The translations under genes were made by a program, and so were the position numbers. From Boothiomyces macroporosus (Eukaryota; Chytridiomycota; Chytridiomycetes; Rhizophydiales; Terramycetaceae): 28,677 bases of DNA. The notes beneath the pieces are model-generated. The model was given only the letters and a program-made list of their open reading frames with translations, was not told the DNA's origin and searched no databases. Each line of letters opens with the position of its first letter. Positions within the stretch are counted from its first letter, which is position 1. Positions 21,974 through 28,677 of the stretch are shown piece by piece. The stretch lies in the NCBI GenBank assembly GCA_027604185.1, contig JADGKB010000147.1, positions 1-28,677 on the forward strand, in the 5' to 3' direction.

Positions 21974-22225
21974 ATGGTAGCAAAGAAACAAGTTCTACAA
22001 CTATACAAGTCATTTTTAAAGTCTGCTAGGCTGTATGACTATACATTCAAGTCGTATGTCAATCGGCGGGTACGGGATGCCTTCAGAGCGTCCGCAAAAG
22101 AAACAAATCCAGATACTATAAAAACACTGTATGAACATGGACTGGACGAGTTGGTGGTCCTCAAGCGTCAAGGAAACATCCAGTCTCAATTCAAAAGCTT
22201 TGAAATGGTTATCAATTCAAAATAA
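21974..22225 (+). CDS. ISD11: ISD11/LYRM4, Fe-S cluster assembly factor
   Basis: Isd11 binds the cysteine desulfurase Nfs1 together with acyl carrier protein and stabilises it for mitochondrial Fe-S cluster synthesis. Single exon, 83 aa, within the family range. The LYR signature appears as LYK at residues 10-12 in [20 protein letters not shown], followed by the second conserved arginine block [11 protein letters not shown]. The tail [21 protein letters not shown] matches the usual helix 3. The K for R change at the LYR position is conservative. I chose ATG 21974 because the longer open frame upstream reads through the PAM18 coding region. ISD11 and the nearby IBA57 (24518-25409) act at opposite ends of the Fe-S pathway. 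Confidence 0.93.
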   Translation: MVAKKQVLQLYKSFLKSARLYDYTFKSYVNRRVRDAFRASAKETNPDTIKTLYEHGLDELVVLKRQGNIQSQFKSFEMVINSK

Positions 22226-22494
22226 ATTATGTTTATAATTGCGCAATGATAAAAGCTGCTGCGGAAAAGATATTAACGCTACTGCCAGTGCTACCAGAGC
22301 ACTGGACACAATGAAATGTAGAAACCGTTAGCGGGTTCAGGCAAAAACCCTTCCCCATAAAGCAAACAGGTTCATTAATATATGCAAACACAAAGTAAGG
22401 CGTACATGCACAAGCAAGAGTCTAGGCAAAGGTGCAATGTCTTCAAACTTATTGGAAGCTCTCAGAGGTTCCAAGATTTGAGTAAAAAAATTTT
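22226..22494. ncRNA. Gap with two hairpins; possible small structured RNA
   Basis: The convergent ends of ISD11 and MAD1 are 269 bp apart, much more than the other convergent pairs in the window (20-82 bp). A perfect 8-bp hairpin, CCAGTGCT / AGCACTGG with loop ACCAG, occupies 22285-22305. A second stem, GGGTT / AACCC with an 8-nt loop, lies at 22333-22350, and an ACACAA between them fits an H-box pattern (ANANNA). The stems are too short for a standard H/ACA snoRNA, and no D box, Sm site or tRNA arm is visible. A 22-codon ORF (MIKAAAEKILTLLP) starting near 22246 overlaps the first hairpin. A terminator, ncRNA or small-protein gene are all open options. Confidence 0.25.
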
Positions 22495-24502
22495 TCAGTC
22501 TTCGATATTGTTTATTTCGTTGAACAAATGGACTGTGAAGCTATTCAATAATGCTGGCATGCTATTATACTCATCTACATAGTATTCTTTGAGTTCCTTG
22601 GTGTATCTTTGCATTTCTGGATCTCCTCCAATGATGAATAATTCACCGCCATCCTGATCAGCATCGTTTGGCACTAATTTAAAGTGCGGATCTCCCTCTC
22701 TGGAATAAATAGAGTAAAGCCTGCAAGACCCATCTTCTGGGAATTCAATTTTGTAGCCAAGCATAAAATACACGTATTTCTTGTACTCTTGGACCCTTCT
22801 ACCAAATTCCTAGATTGAAATATAAAGTACTTGCTTAAGCCGTTTGATTTTTGTTTCTCTGTTGTGCAATTCCTCTTCGAGCTCGTTTATCTGCATATTT
22901 AGACTATTCACAGTCTTTTCAGACACTCTAGAGCTGGAAGAAGATCGAAGCTCTTGGTTTTCTAATCTTAGAGATTCAATGGTGTTGACATAATTCATTC
23001 TCAACAAATTCTCTGGACTGTTTTTCAAACTTAAGACCTGGGTTAAACGAAAAACACCTTGATATTGTCCGGGTTGTATTCACCATTACCCAACCGTTTT
23101 AGATAGTGATCCAATTCCTGATTCAACTTTTCGATTTCTTTTTCTTTTTCAATTTGATTTAAATTAGTCGCATGTAATTCGTTTTTATACTGTTCAAGGC
23201 TATTCGTAACTACACTCATCTGTGATTTGTATTCTTCTTGTACATTTTTGCCATCTTCCAATTGTTTCTTTAGTTGTGCAATTTGAGATTTGCTCTCATC
23301 AATAATTGATTTTTGATTTTCAAATTGAACAAACTGTTGCTCCTTGAATAGAAGCAGCTGCTCATATTCCGCAACTTGCTTCTTGTATGATTCTATAATC
23401 TCTTCATTCGACAAGCTAATTTCGCTACCAAAAGAGTTTTTGAGGAATTGAATTTCTTGATCTTTAATTTTGAAAGCGGTTTGCATTCTTCTTGAGGAAG
23501 ATTCAACCTGATCCAACTTTTGTTGGAGGGTATTGATTGTTGTTTGCAGTTCAGTAATTTCAAGGCGCTTGCTATTGACTGTTTCTTCCATACGCGTTTT
23601 TTCGTACCGGCAAGACGACAGTTGATCATTTAAAACAAAGATTTCCCTTTGCTTCTGGCCTAGTATTTGAACAAGGCCAAAGGGAGACGTATTATGCAAA
23701 CTGTTTTCTTGAAGAGCTCTTTCAAACTCCTGCCTTTCCGCATCGTAATTGGACAACTTCAACTTTGTTTCCTCCAATTCCTTGACAAAATTATCCATCA
23801 TCTTCAATTTGAATGAGAGCGAGTTGTTTTCTTCAATTAGCTTTGCCGACTTTGTCTGTATGGATTTCAGAAATGCATTTTCACTCCTTAAATTCGATAA
23901 TTCCGTTTCTAGCTTCCTAGTTAGATGCTGATAATCTGAAATTAAGTCCGGATACCTGAATTAGAGCCATCCTACCTACTGTGAGCTAACACAAACCTCA
24001 TTAATCATCACGTACCTGCAACTTTTTGTAATGCCTTTTCGTAGTCGGGATCCTTCTCTTTCACTGTAACGGTCTCTGTTTTGTAAATTATTTTGGGCTC
24101 TTCTTTCACATAAATCTTTTCCAACTGAAACTTGGGAACTGGAATGTCCAGCTTTTCGTCTTTGAGCTTGTTTATCATCCTGAATGAGACAAACTTACCT
24201 AGAGTTAATTCCTCACATTCCTAAATTAGTCATCCTGACCTTTCTTTATCTTGGATTTGCTTTCGTAAATTCGCAATTTCACCATTTTCATTCTCTTTGA
24301 TTTCCTGCAGTTGTCTGTTCAACTCCTGACTCTGCTGGAACAACAGCTTATTGCTGGCTTCCAAATTGGTAACTTCATTCACCTTGATTTTCAATTCCAA
24401 TTCGCTATGCTGCAGCTGCTGTTCAAGCGAGATGATCTGTTTGTTCAATCTGGTTTCTAGTTCAACAAGTTGTCTTTTCAAGAGATTCGCCTGGTATGAC
24501 AT
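22495..24502 (-). CDS. MAD1: Spindle assembly checkpoint protein MAD1
   Basis: Mad1 recruits Mad2 to unattached kinetochores and templates its conversion. Five exons (24240-24502, 24016-24179, 23058-23935, 22831-23037, 22495-22809) are joined over introns of 60, 80, 20 and 21 nt, giving about 608 aa. Residues 1-430 are mostly heptad-rich coiled coil. The Mad2-interaction motif KVLSLKNSP (435-443) matches the K-hydrophobic-hydrophobic-x5-P pattern and is assembled exactly across the 20-nt intron 23038-23057. A further coiled coil leads to the RLK motif (501-503, KIKRLKQEFGRRVQEYKK), known to bind Bub1. The globular C-terminal domain follows with YFMLGYKIEFPEDGSCRLYS and ends SMPALLNSFTVHLFNEI. 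The second exon encodes INKLKDEKLDIPVPKFQLEK. The 60- and 80-nt introns are themselves strings of minimal intron-like units, annotated separately. All motifs needed for checkpoint function are present. Confidence 0.93.
23936..24015 (-). other. 80-nt intron made of four abutting GT-AG units (MAD1)
   Basis: Removing exactly 80 nt joins KVA to DYQHLTRK in frame. On the minus strand the segment divides with no remainder into four units that each start GT and end AG. They are 24015-23997 (19 nt, GTACGTGATGATTAATGAG), 23996-23976 (21 nt, starts GTTTGTGTTAG, ends ACAGTAG), 23975-23956 (20 nt, GTAGGATGGCTCTAATTCAG) and 23955-23936 (20 nt, GTATCCGGACTTAATTTCAG). Three of the four have a TAAT-type branch-like element near the AG. 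The second unit also ends in an earlier CAG, so an 18-nt form plus TAG is possible. Each unit has the size and shape of the stand-alone introns elsewhere in the window. Confidence 0.8.
24180..24239 (-). other. 60-nt composite intron of three minimal units (MAD1)
   Basis: Removing 60 nt joins KER to MINKLKDEK in frame. Internally, 24239-24221 is a 19-nt GT-AG unit (GTCAGGATGACTAATTTAG) and 24198-24180 is another (GTAAGTTTGTCTCATTCAG). The 22 nt between them (24220-24199) contain an 18-nt GT-AG stretch (GTGAGGAATTAACTCTAG) after a 4-nt GAAT. Keeping the 22-nt middle piece as an exon introduces a stop codon (frame AGG AAT GTG AGG AAT TAA), so it would act as a poison exon. Confidence 0.72.
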
Positions 24503-24517
24503 TTGGAAAGTAAAAAA

Positions 24518-25409
24518 TTATATTGAAAATATATTGAACGGAATTACTCGATCTCCATTGGGTAAATGCAATCGCAATTGTGGATCGCAATGCTCTAATT
24601 TGACCAATCCAAGTCCTACATTGCCCAAACACGATCCAGTTCGTCCGACACTCTTTGGTTTGTTTTCAAACAAGATTTCTTCTTTGGGATTAAACCGGTT
24701 TTGTCCTGGTATGTACGTCAACACATCACCAACATCTTCCCCTTTTCTAATAACCTGAATTGGGAGGATGCGCTTCCTAATTACCCCAGTATGATGGGTT
24801 CTTATCGTCAATTCTGGATTAAGAATCATTTACCCTGTCCCAAATAGCAACCTTTTCGAAAATCTATACCGTTGAGGAGGTCAAAATTGCATTCTAACGG
24901 CAGTGACACATTTTCAACCAAGTCATCAACACCTTCCGGAATACCCAGTTGGATTCGCTTAAGCAAGTACGATGTGTCATTCTCATTGCAGCTCAATATT
25001 GAATTTGACAAAATTCGATAGCCCATTTGATGATTTCTAGGATCTTGTAATATTATTGAGGCTGGATCTGTAAAATTATCCCATGAATGATAAACATTGA
25101 TATCCAGCGGTTTCAATTTGACTTTAGAACGGAGAATATACTTTTCCATGTGCTTCACCAAAGTATCAACTGCTCTGCTGTCCACTTCAATCACATAGTC
25201 CTCCTCTGTCTTGTAAATAAATGCGTCCGTCAATATCCGTCCCTGCGTTAGACAAAGTGTACTTTGGGGTTCAAGAATACCGTGAACATTCCTTTTTGAA
25301 GATTCAAGTTGTTTATTTGATTCGTAATTAAGCCTTGTAAATATGACGCAGCGCTAGAACCTGCGACTTGAATGCATTTCCTGTTCAGTCGGGAAAGCTG
25401 ATTGGACAT
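24518..25409 (-). CDS. IBA57: IBA57-like Fe-S cluster assembly protein (GcvT fold)
   Basis: Iba57 is a folate-binding, GcvT-like mitochondrial protein that works with Isa1 and Isa2 to make 4Fe-4S clusters for lipoate synthase, aconitase and radical-SAM enzymes. Three exons (25263-25409, 24834-25242, 24518-24813) are joined over two 20-nt introns, giving about 283 aa. N-terminal QVAGSSAASYLQGLITNQIN and NPKGRILTDAFIY (joined across intron 1) are followed by GVDDLVENVSLPLECNFD. The diagnostic KGCYLGQE (179-186) has its Cys181, and its last Glu is split by intron 2. LTIRTHHTGVIRKRI follows. ATG 25409 is the first in frame, and the short N terminus gives only a weak presequence, so a tiny upstream exon cannot be excluded. 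The stop is 15 bp from the MAD1 start codon downstream. Confidence 0.93.
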
Positions 25410-25472
25410 TGAGTTAAAATTTTTCAGATCTTGCAATTGACTTTTCCCAACATGAAAAAATTGAAACTAAAG

Positions 25473-26618
25473 TTAAAGTTTATTGTGATTCCCTAAATGC
25501 ATCTGCATTTCCCCCAGCCTGATCCTTAGCTTATTCATCTCTTGGACTTCTTTCTCTAATTCTTTAATTGTTAAGCTTTTCTTTTCCAATTTCTCTTTCA
25601 AGATCTTATTTATTTCAACCTGTTTTAGATGAAGCGATTTCCATTTTACTCGGTTTAATTGGCATTTCTTCAACTCTGCTTGCAATCGATCAAGTGCATT
25701 TGACTGGTTTTCGTATTCATTCAAGTTACTTTTAAAAGAAACCATTGACTGCTTTTCAACAGTTGTCTTGGCAGATTGGTTTTGAAGAGCAAAAATAAGG
25801 GAATCCTTTGTTTTGACTTCATCGTTCTTTTTATCTAAAAGCCGCTCTAGAAGTAGGACATGCTGGCTTTTTTCCTCTAATTTAGACTTGACTTGGTGAA
25901 TATCTTCAAATTTTTTCGATATTGCTTCAAAATCACTTTGCATTCTTTTCATCAATCTAACTGCAGTGGAAGATTTTTGATTTTCAATTTCACTTCTTTG
26001 TAAAGCTGCCTGTACGGTATCCCGTTCTTGTTCTAACCTGCTGCATCTTTTTTGCAAAAGGCTACAAGCTGCGGTTAATTTGTTAATCTCCCTGCTTTGA
26101 ATAAAGTTTCTATCTCTTTCTTGAATAAGTATTTCGTTAATATTTTCATAAATATTATAATGCTGCAAAAATTGTGTTCTGAAAGAGTTGAATTCGTCAT
26201 TTAGTTTGTTACAAACATTTAAAAATTCTCTTTCTCTAAGTTTGATATTCGAATACAATTCACTCTCTTCGTGAACGGTCTTATTCAATTTGGTATTGAT
26301 TTGATTATCAGAGATGGTTTTTGATTCATGCTGTATAGCTTCATTAAATTGCTTAACGATCTTGGTATTTTCGTTCTTTTTGTTATTTTCAACTTCAGGT
26401 GGTATATTTCTTTCGTTGGAAGATTTTATTTCCTCTTGATTGTTCAAAGTTTTACAGCCAGACTCTTGTTTATGAATTCCATTGTCTATTCTATCTGATT
26501 TCATATAAAATCGGTTCAATTTCGTTGATAACAGCCGGTGTTCCTCCAAATTCGCTTCAATAACTTCTAATTTCTTCAGCAGGATTTCGTACTTTTCTTT
26601 CCAGTTCGCGTTTTCCAT
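25473..26618 (-). CDS. Coiled-coil protein, unassigned
   Basis: A single-exon 381-aa protein that is almost entirely charged and heptad-like. It starts MENANWKEKYEILLKKLEVI, has an Asn/Lys/Glu-rich less ordered part at about 45-120, and then continuous coiled coil to the end, for example LERLLDKKNDEVKTKDSLIF and LTIKELEKEVQEMNKLRIRL. No globular domain or TM segment is seen. The large number of Asn, Lys and Gln codons makes it more A/T-rich than its neighbours. The composition is typical of centrosomal, basal-body or spindle-pole linkers, and its neighbours MAD1 and the SCAPER-like gene are cell-division or cilium associated, but function is not assigned. It is divergent from the SCAPER-like gene with 22 bp between start codons and tandem with IBA57 (63 bp apart). 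Confidence 0.8.
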   Translation of the reverse strand: MENANWKEKYEILLKKLEVIEANLEEHRLLSTKLNRFYMKSDRIDNGIHKQESGCKTLNNQEEIKSSNERNIPPEVENNKKNENTKIVKQFNEAIQHESKTISDNQINTKLNKTVHEESELYSNIKLREREFLNVCNKLNDEFNSFRTQFLQHYNIYENINEILIQERDRNFIQSREINKLTAACSLLQKRCSRLEQERDTVQAALQRSEIENQKSSTAVRLMKRMQSDFEAISKKFEDIHQVKSKLEEKSQHVLLLERLLDKKNDEVKTKDSLIFALQNQSAKTTVEKQSMVSFKSNLNEYENQSNALDRLQAELKKCQLNRVKWKSLHLKQVEINKILKEKLEKKSLTIKELEKEVQEMNKLRIRLGEMQMHLGNHNKL

Positions 26619-26640
26619 TTTTAAAATTTTAAAAAATATA
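26619..26640. promoter_or_regulatory. 22-bp divergent spacer, coiled-coil gene / SCAPER-like gene
   Basis: The two opposite-strand start codons are only 22 bp apart, the tightest spacing in the window. The spacer is almost pure A/T (TTTTTAAAATTTTAAAAAAT at its core). Both 5' UTRs must be nearly absent or overlap the opposite coding sequence, unless the SCAPER-like start lies at the second ATG (26708). Confidence 0.5.
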
Positions 26641-28677
26641 ATGGATTCTTCAAGGTAAGAGGAACTTTTACACTAGAAATATTTGGGAAAATATATGTTA
26701 TCTAAAGATGAACCCTGTTGTAGAGCAATTAGAGTTTGTAGCAGTTGTCGATGACTTGAAATCGTATAAAATCCATTAAAAATAGAGCTCTAGAAAAGTC
26801 ATTAGTTGCGGCAAAATCTAGTCAATTAAAAGGAGAAATCGTTTCATTGCTCCAATCTTATATACTCAAGCTTTCATTAAACAACTCCCATCAAACTGAT
26901 AAAACACAAGTTTTCCAAAGGCCAATGCTTCCAAGTGAATACATTATTCCATCTCCAGCTGAAGAGCCTTCTTCTGCGTACAAATTTACTCGAGTTCCAG
27001 GAGATAATTTAAAATCGATCAAAAGAACACGGTCAACAAGTTGGACAGCTCCGTATATTGTATTTTAACGTTAGCTTAAGACCCCCTGGTTTGGTAGCTT
27101 CCCCAAAGAGGATACTATCTCCAGTATTTTTCAAAAAGCATTCTTTCAACATCCATGAATTAAATGCCAAACAAGTACGTCTCACCTGATTAAAATAGGA
27201 AAAAGCCCAAGAGAAACGAGACTCTTTAGTTCATTCCAAAATAGTAAAAATTAAGGAACAAGAAGCGACCAAGGTACGAAGTTACTGAATGTGTAGGCGG
27301 AAAAAGTTTATCTAAAGTTATCTGTTCAAGAAGAAAAAAGAAAACTACAGAAGGTTGCTCTGGAGGAGAAATTGCTTAAAGCAAAAATTAAAAGGGAAAA
27401 TCAATTCACAAGCACAATAAATAAGCTAAAGGAGGATGATAAAAAGAGGGAAAACGTGTGTTCTGTCACTTCCAAGCAGTAAGTTTGTTTGACCAGCAGA
27501 ATTGAGATAAAGAAAATGAATTTGGAGAAGAAGTTCGAAGAAAATAAATGCAGGAAGGATGACTTGAAGTTTTCGAAAAGGGCTAGAATCAACAGCGATC
27601 TGAACAATTCTAGTAACTTAATCAGACCTCCTAATCTAACAACAGTAATGGAAAAAAGTGATGGAGAGGTACTTCATCCCAAACATAATCGAAAAATCAG
27701 ACGCAAAATTCAGCAATTAAAGCGTGAACTGCAGGAAATCAGTGAAAATCATTTGTTTTCTGTGGCACCTATTGAAAGTATAAAAAATAGGAACCCATTG
27801 CTTTTTGAAACTGCTACAACTACAATTAAAGCAATTAAAGCACATCAGAGAATAGAATCAAACCTAAGTGCGATCATGAAATACATTGATAATAATTCAA
27901 GTCCAATCGAGATAATTCTTTCTTGCGGATTGGTAGATAAACTCTTGAATGTTGTTACAACTTCTAACCTCAATTGGTATCACAACTTTAATATAGCGAA
28001 TTGGATAGAGTTGAACATATCCTATTGAAATTGCTGTGTGGTTCCTCAGATGTAGCGTCATACTTATTCTCCAAAAACCTTCTAGCAGCATTTATTGAAG
28101 ATATTGGTGTAAAAATTCTGTCCCAACCGAATATTTTCAAAAAAAACATTGCAATATGTTTGCGGGTCATCGTGGAAGTTTTTCTTTGTAAAGCAGAGAC
28201 CGTTGAATGCAAAGTGACTTTAGCGAAATACTCAATGGTTCATGGAATTACTGAATGTGTTAATTTGCTATCACACCCATTGAATGTGAATGATGTAGAG
28301 TCACTGGATATTCTGCATGCTCATTTTATATATTGTAATCAACTTTTGGAAATTTGGCGGAACATTTCAGATGTTGATACAAAGTTTAAGTACCAGCAAT
28401 TTTTGTGCCAATATCTCTCTATTGCAGATATAGTTGATTTGGTAACAATGATAAATTCAATGATTCTAGTTGATGGAGGATCTTATCGCTCAGCAGAGGA
28501 AAGAAATGTCACCCTAAAATTGAAAGAGTTATCTCTTGAAGTTCTAGACATAGTGCATAGCTGGTGTGCTATTGATAGAAAAGAAGTTCAATCTGTGGTG
28601 CAAACTTTAGATCATTCTCCACAAATTTTTCACTTTATGCTTTTTTGGATTCACTATTGCGAAATAACTCATGAAGA
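26641..28677 (+). CDS. SCAPER-like protein (partial, 3' end beyond window)
   Basis: SCAPER is an ER- and microtubule-associated protein tied in animals to cyclin A and cilium dynamics. Eight exons are visible: 26641-26654, 26677-26763, 26786-27052, 27075-27174, 27199-27273, 27297-27478, 27497-27976 and 27997 to the edge. Introns are 22, 22, 22, 24, 23, 18 and 20 nt, and about 628 aa are seen. The N terminus (NIWENICYLKMNPVVEQL, then SLLQSYILKLSL and a YIIPSPAEE segment) resembles the SCAPER N-terminal domain. A Lys/Glu-rich helical middle follows, then KIRRKIQQLKRELQEISEN leading into a long alpha-helical C-terminal region rich in Leu and Cys, as in human SCAPER. The C2H2 zinc finger found in the animal protein is not visible. 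A 14-nt first exon sets the start; ATG 26708 is the alternative. Orthology is inferred from similarity recalled, not searched. Confidence 0.7.

Overview
The window is a gene-dense eukaryotic nuclear region of roughly 40% GC. It most likely comes from an early-diverging, probably zoosporic fungus or a close fungal relative. The fungal signal is a WOPR (Gti1/Pac2-type) transcription factor and a YME2/RNA12 mitochondrial protein, both families best known from fungi. A SCAPER-like protein, which elsewhere tracks with cilia and is missing from yeasts, points to a flagellated lineage. Intact mitochondrial import and Fe-S genes (PAM18, ISD11, IBA57) argue against a classical microsporidian. The lineage call is inference; no rRNA or marker gene is present.

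The dominant feature is the introns. Nearly every multi-exon gene only reads through if extremely small GT-AG introns are removed. I placed 47 simple introns by hand. All but one are 18-24 nt, with a mode of 20 (19 of the 47), and the outlier is 26 nt. Most carry a TAAT or TAAC-like element a few bases before the AG. Standard stop codons are used. MAD1 additionally has two longer introns (80 and 60 nt) that break down into back-to-back units of this same minimal size.

Layout, left to right. 1-124: a 52-bp tandem repeat. 145-1271 (-): short-form tRNase Z. 1453-4855 (-): LRR-DH-PH RhoGEF with N-terminal membrane segments. 5119-6128 (-): plasma-membrane-type syntaxin. 6272-7977 (-): PTM1/GPR107-like Golgi seven-TM protein. 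8266-13328: a lipid group made of a hormone-sensitive-lipase-like hydrolase (+), a small lipocalin/FABP-like protein (+) and a convergent multi-TM class 3 lipase resembling DAG lipase (-). 13329-14120: the only long non-coding gap. 14121-15334 (+): WOPR regulator. 15387-16039 (-): SANT/Myb protein. 16145-17114 (+): predicted N-myristoylated coiled-coil protein. 17138-18183 (-): adenosine kinase. 18352-19073 (-): double-UBA protein. 19123-22225: a mitochondrial group YME2 (+), PAM18 (-), ISD11 (+). 22495-24502 (-): spindle checkpoint MAD1. 24518-25409 (-): IBA57. 25473-26618 (-): coiled-coil protein. 26641 to the window end (+): SCAPER-like protein, cut by the edge.

Spacing is very tight. Divergent start codons lie 22, 37 and 49 bp apart, convergent stops 20-82 bp apart, and tandem genes as little as 15 bp apart. 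The two clear exceptions to this compaction, 13329-14120 and 22226-22494, are where non-coding RNAs or regulatory DNA are most likely to sit.
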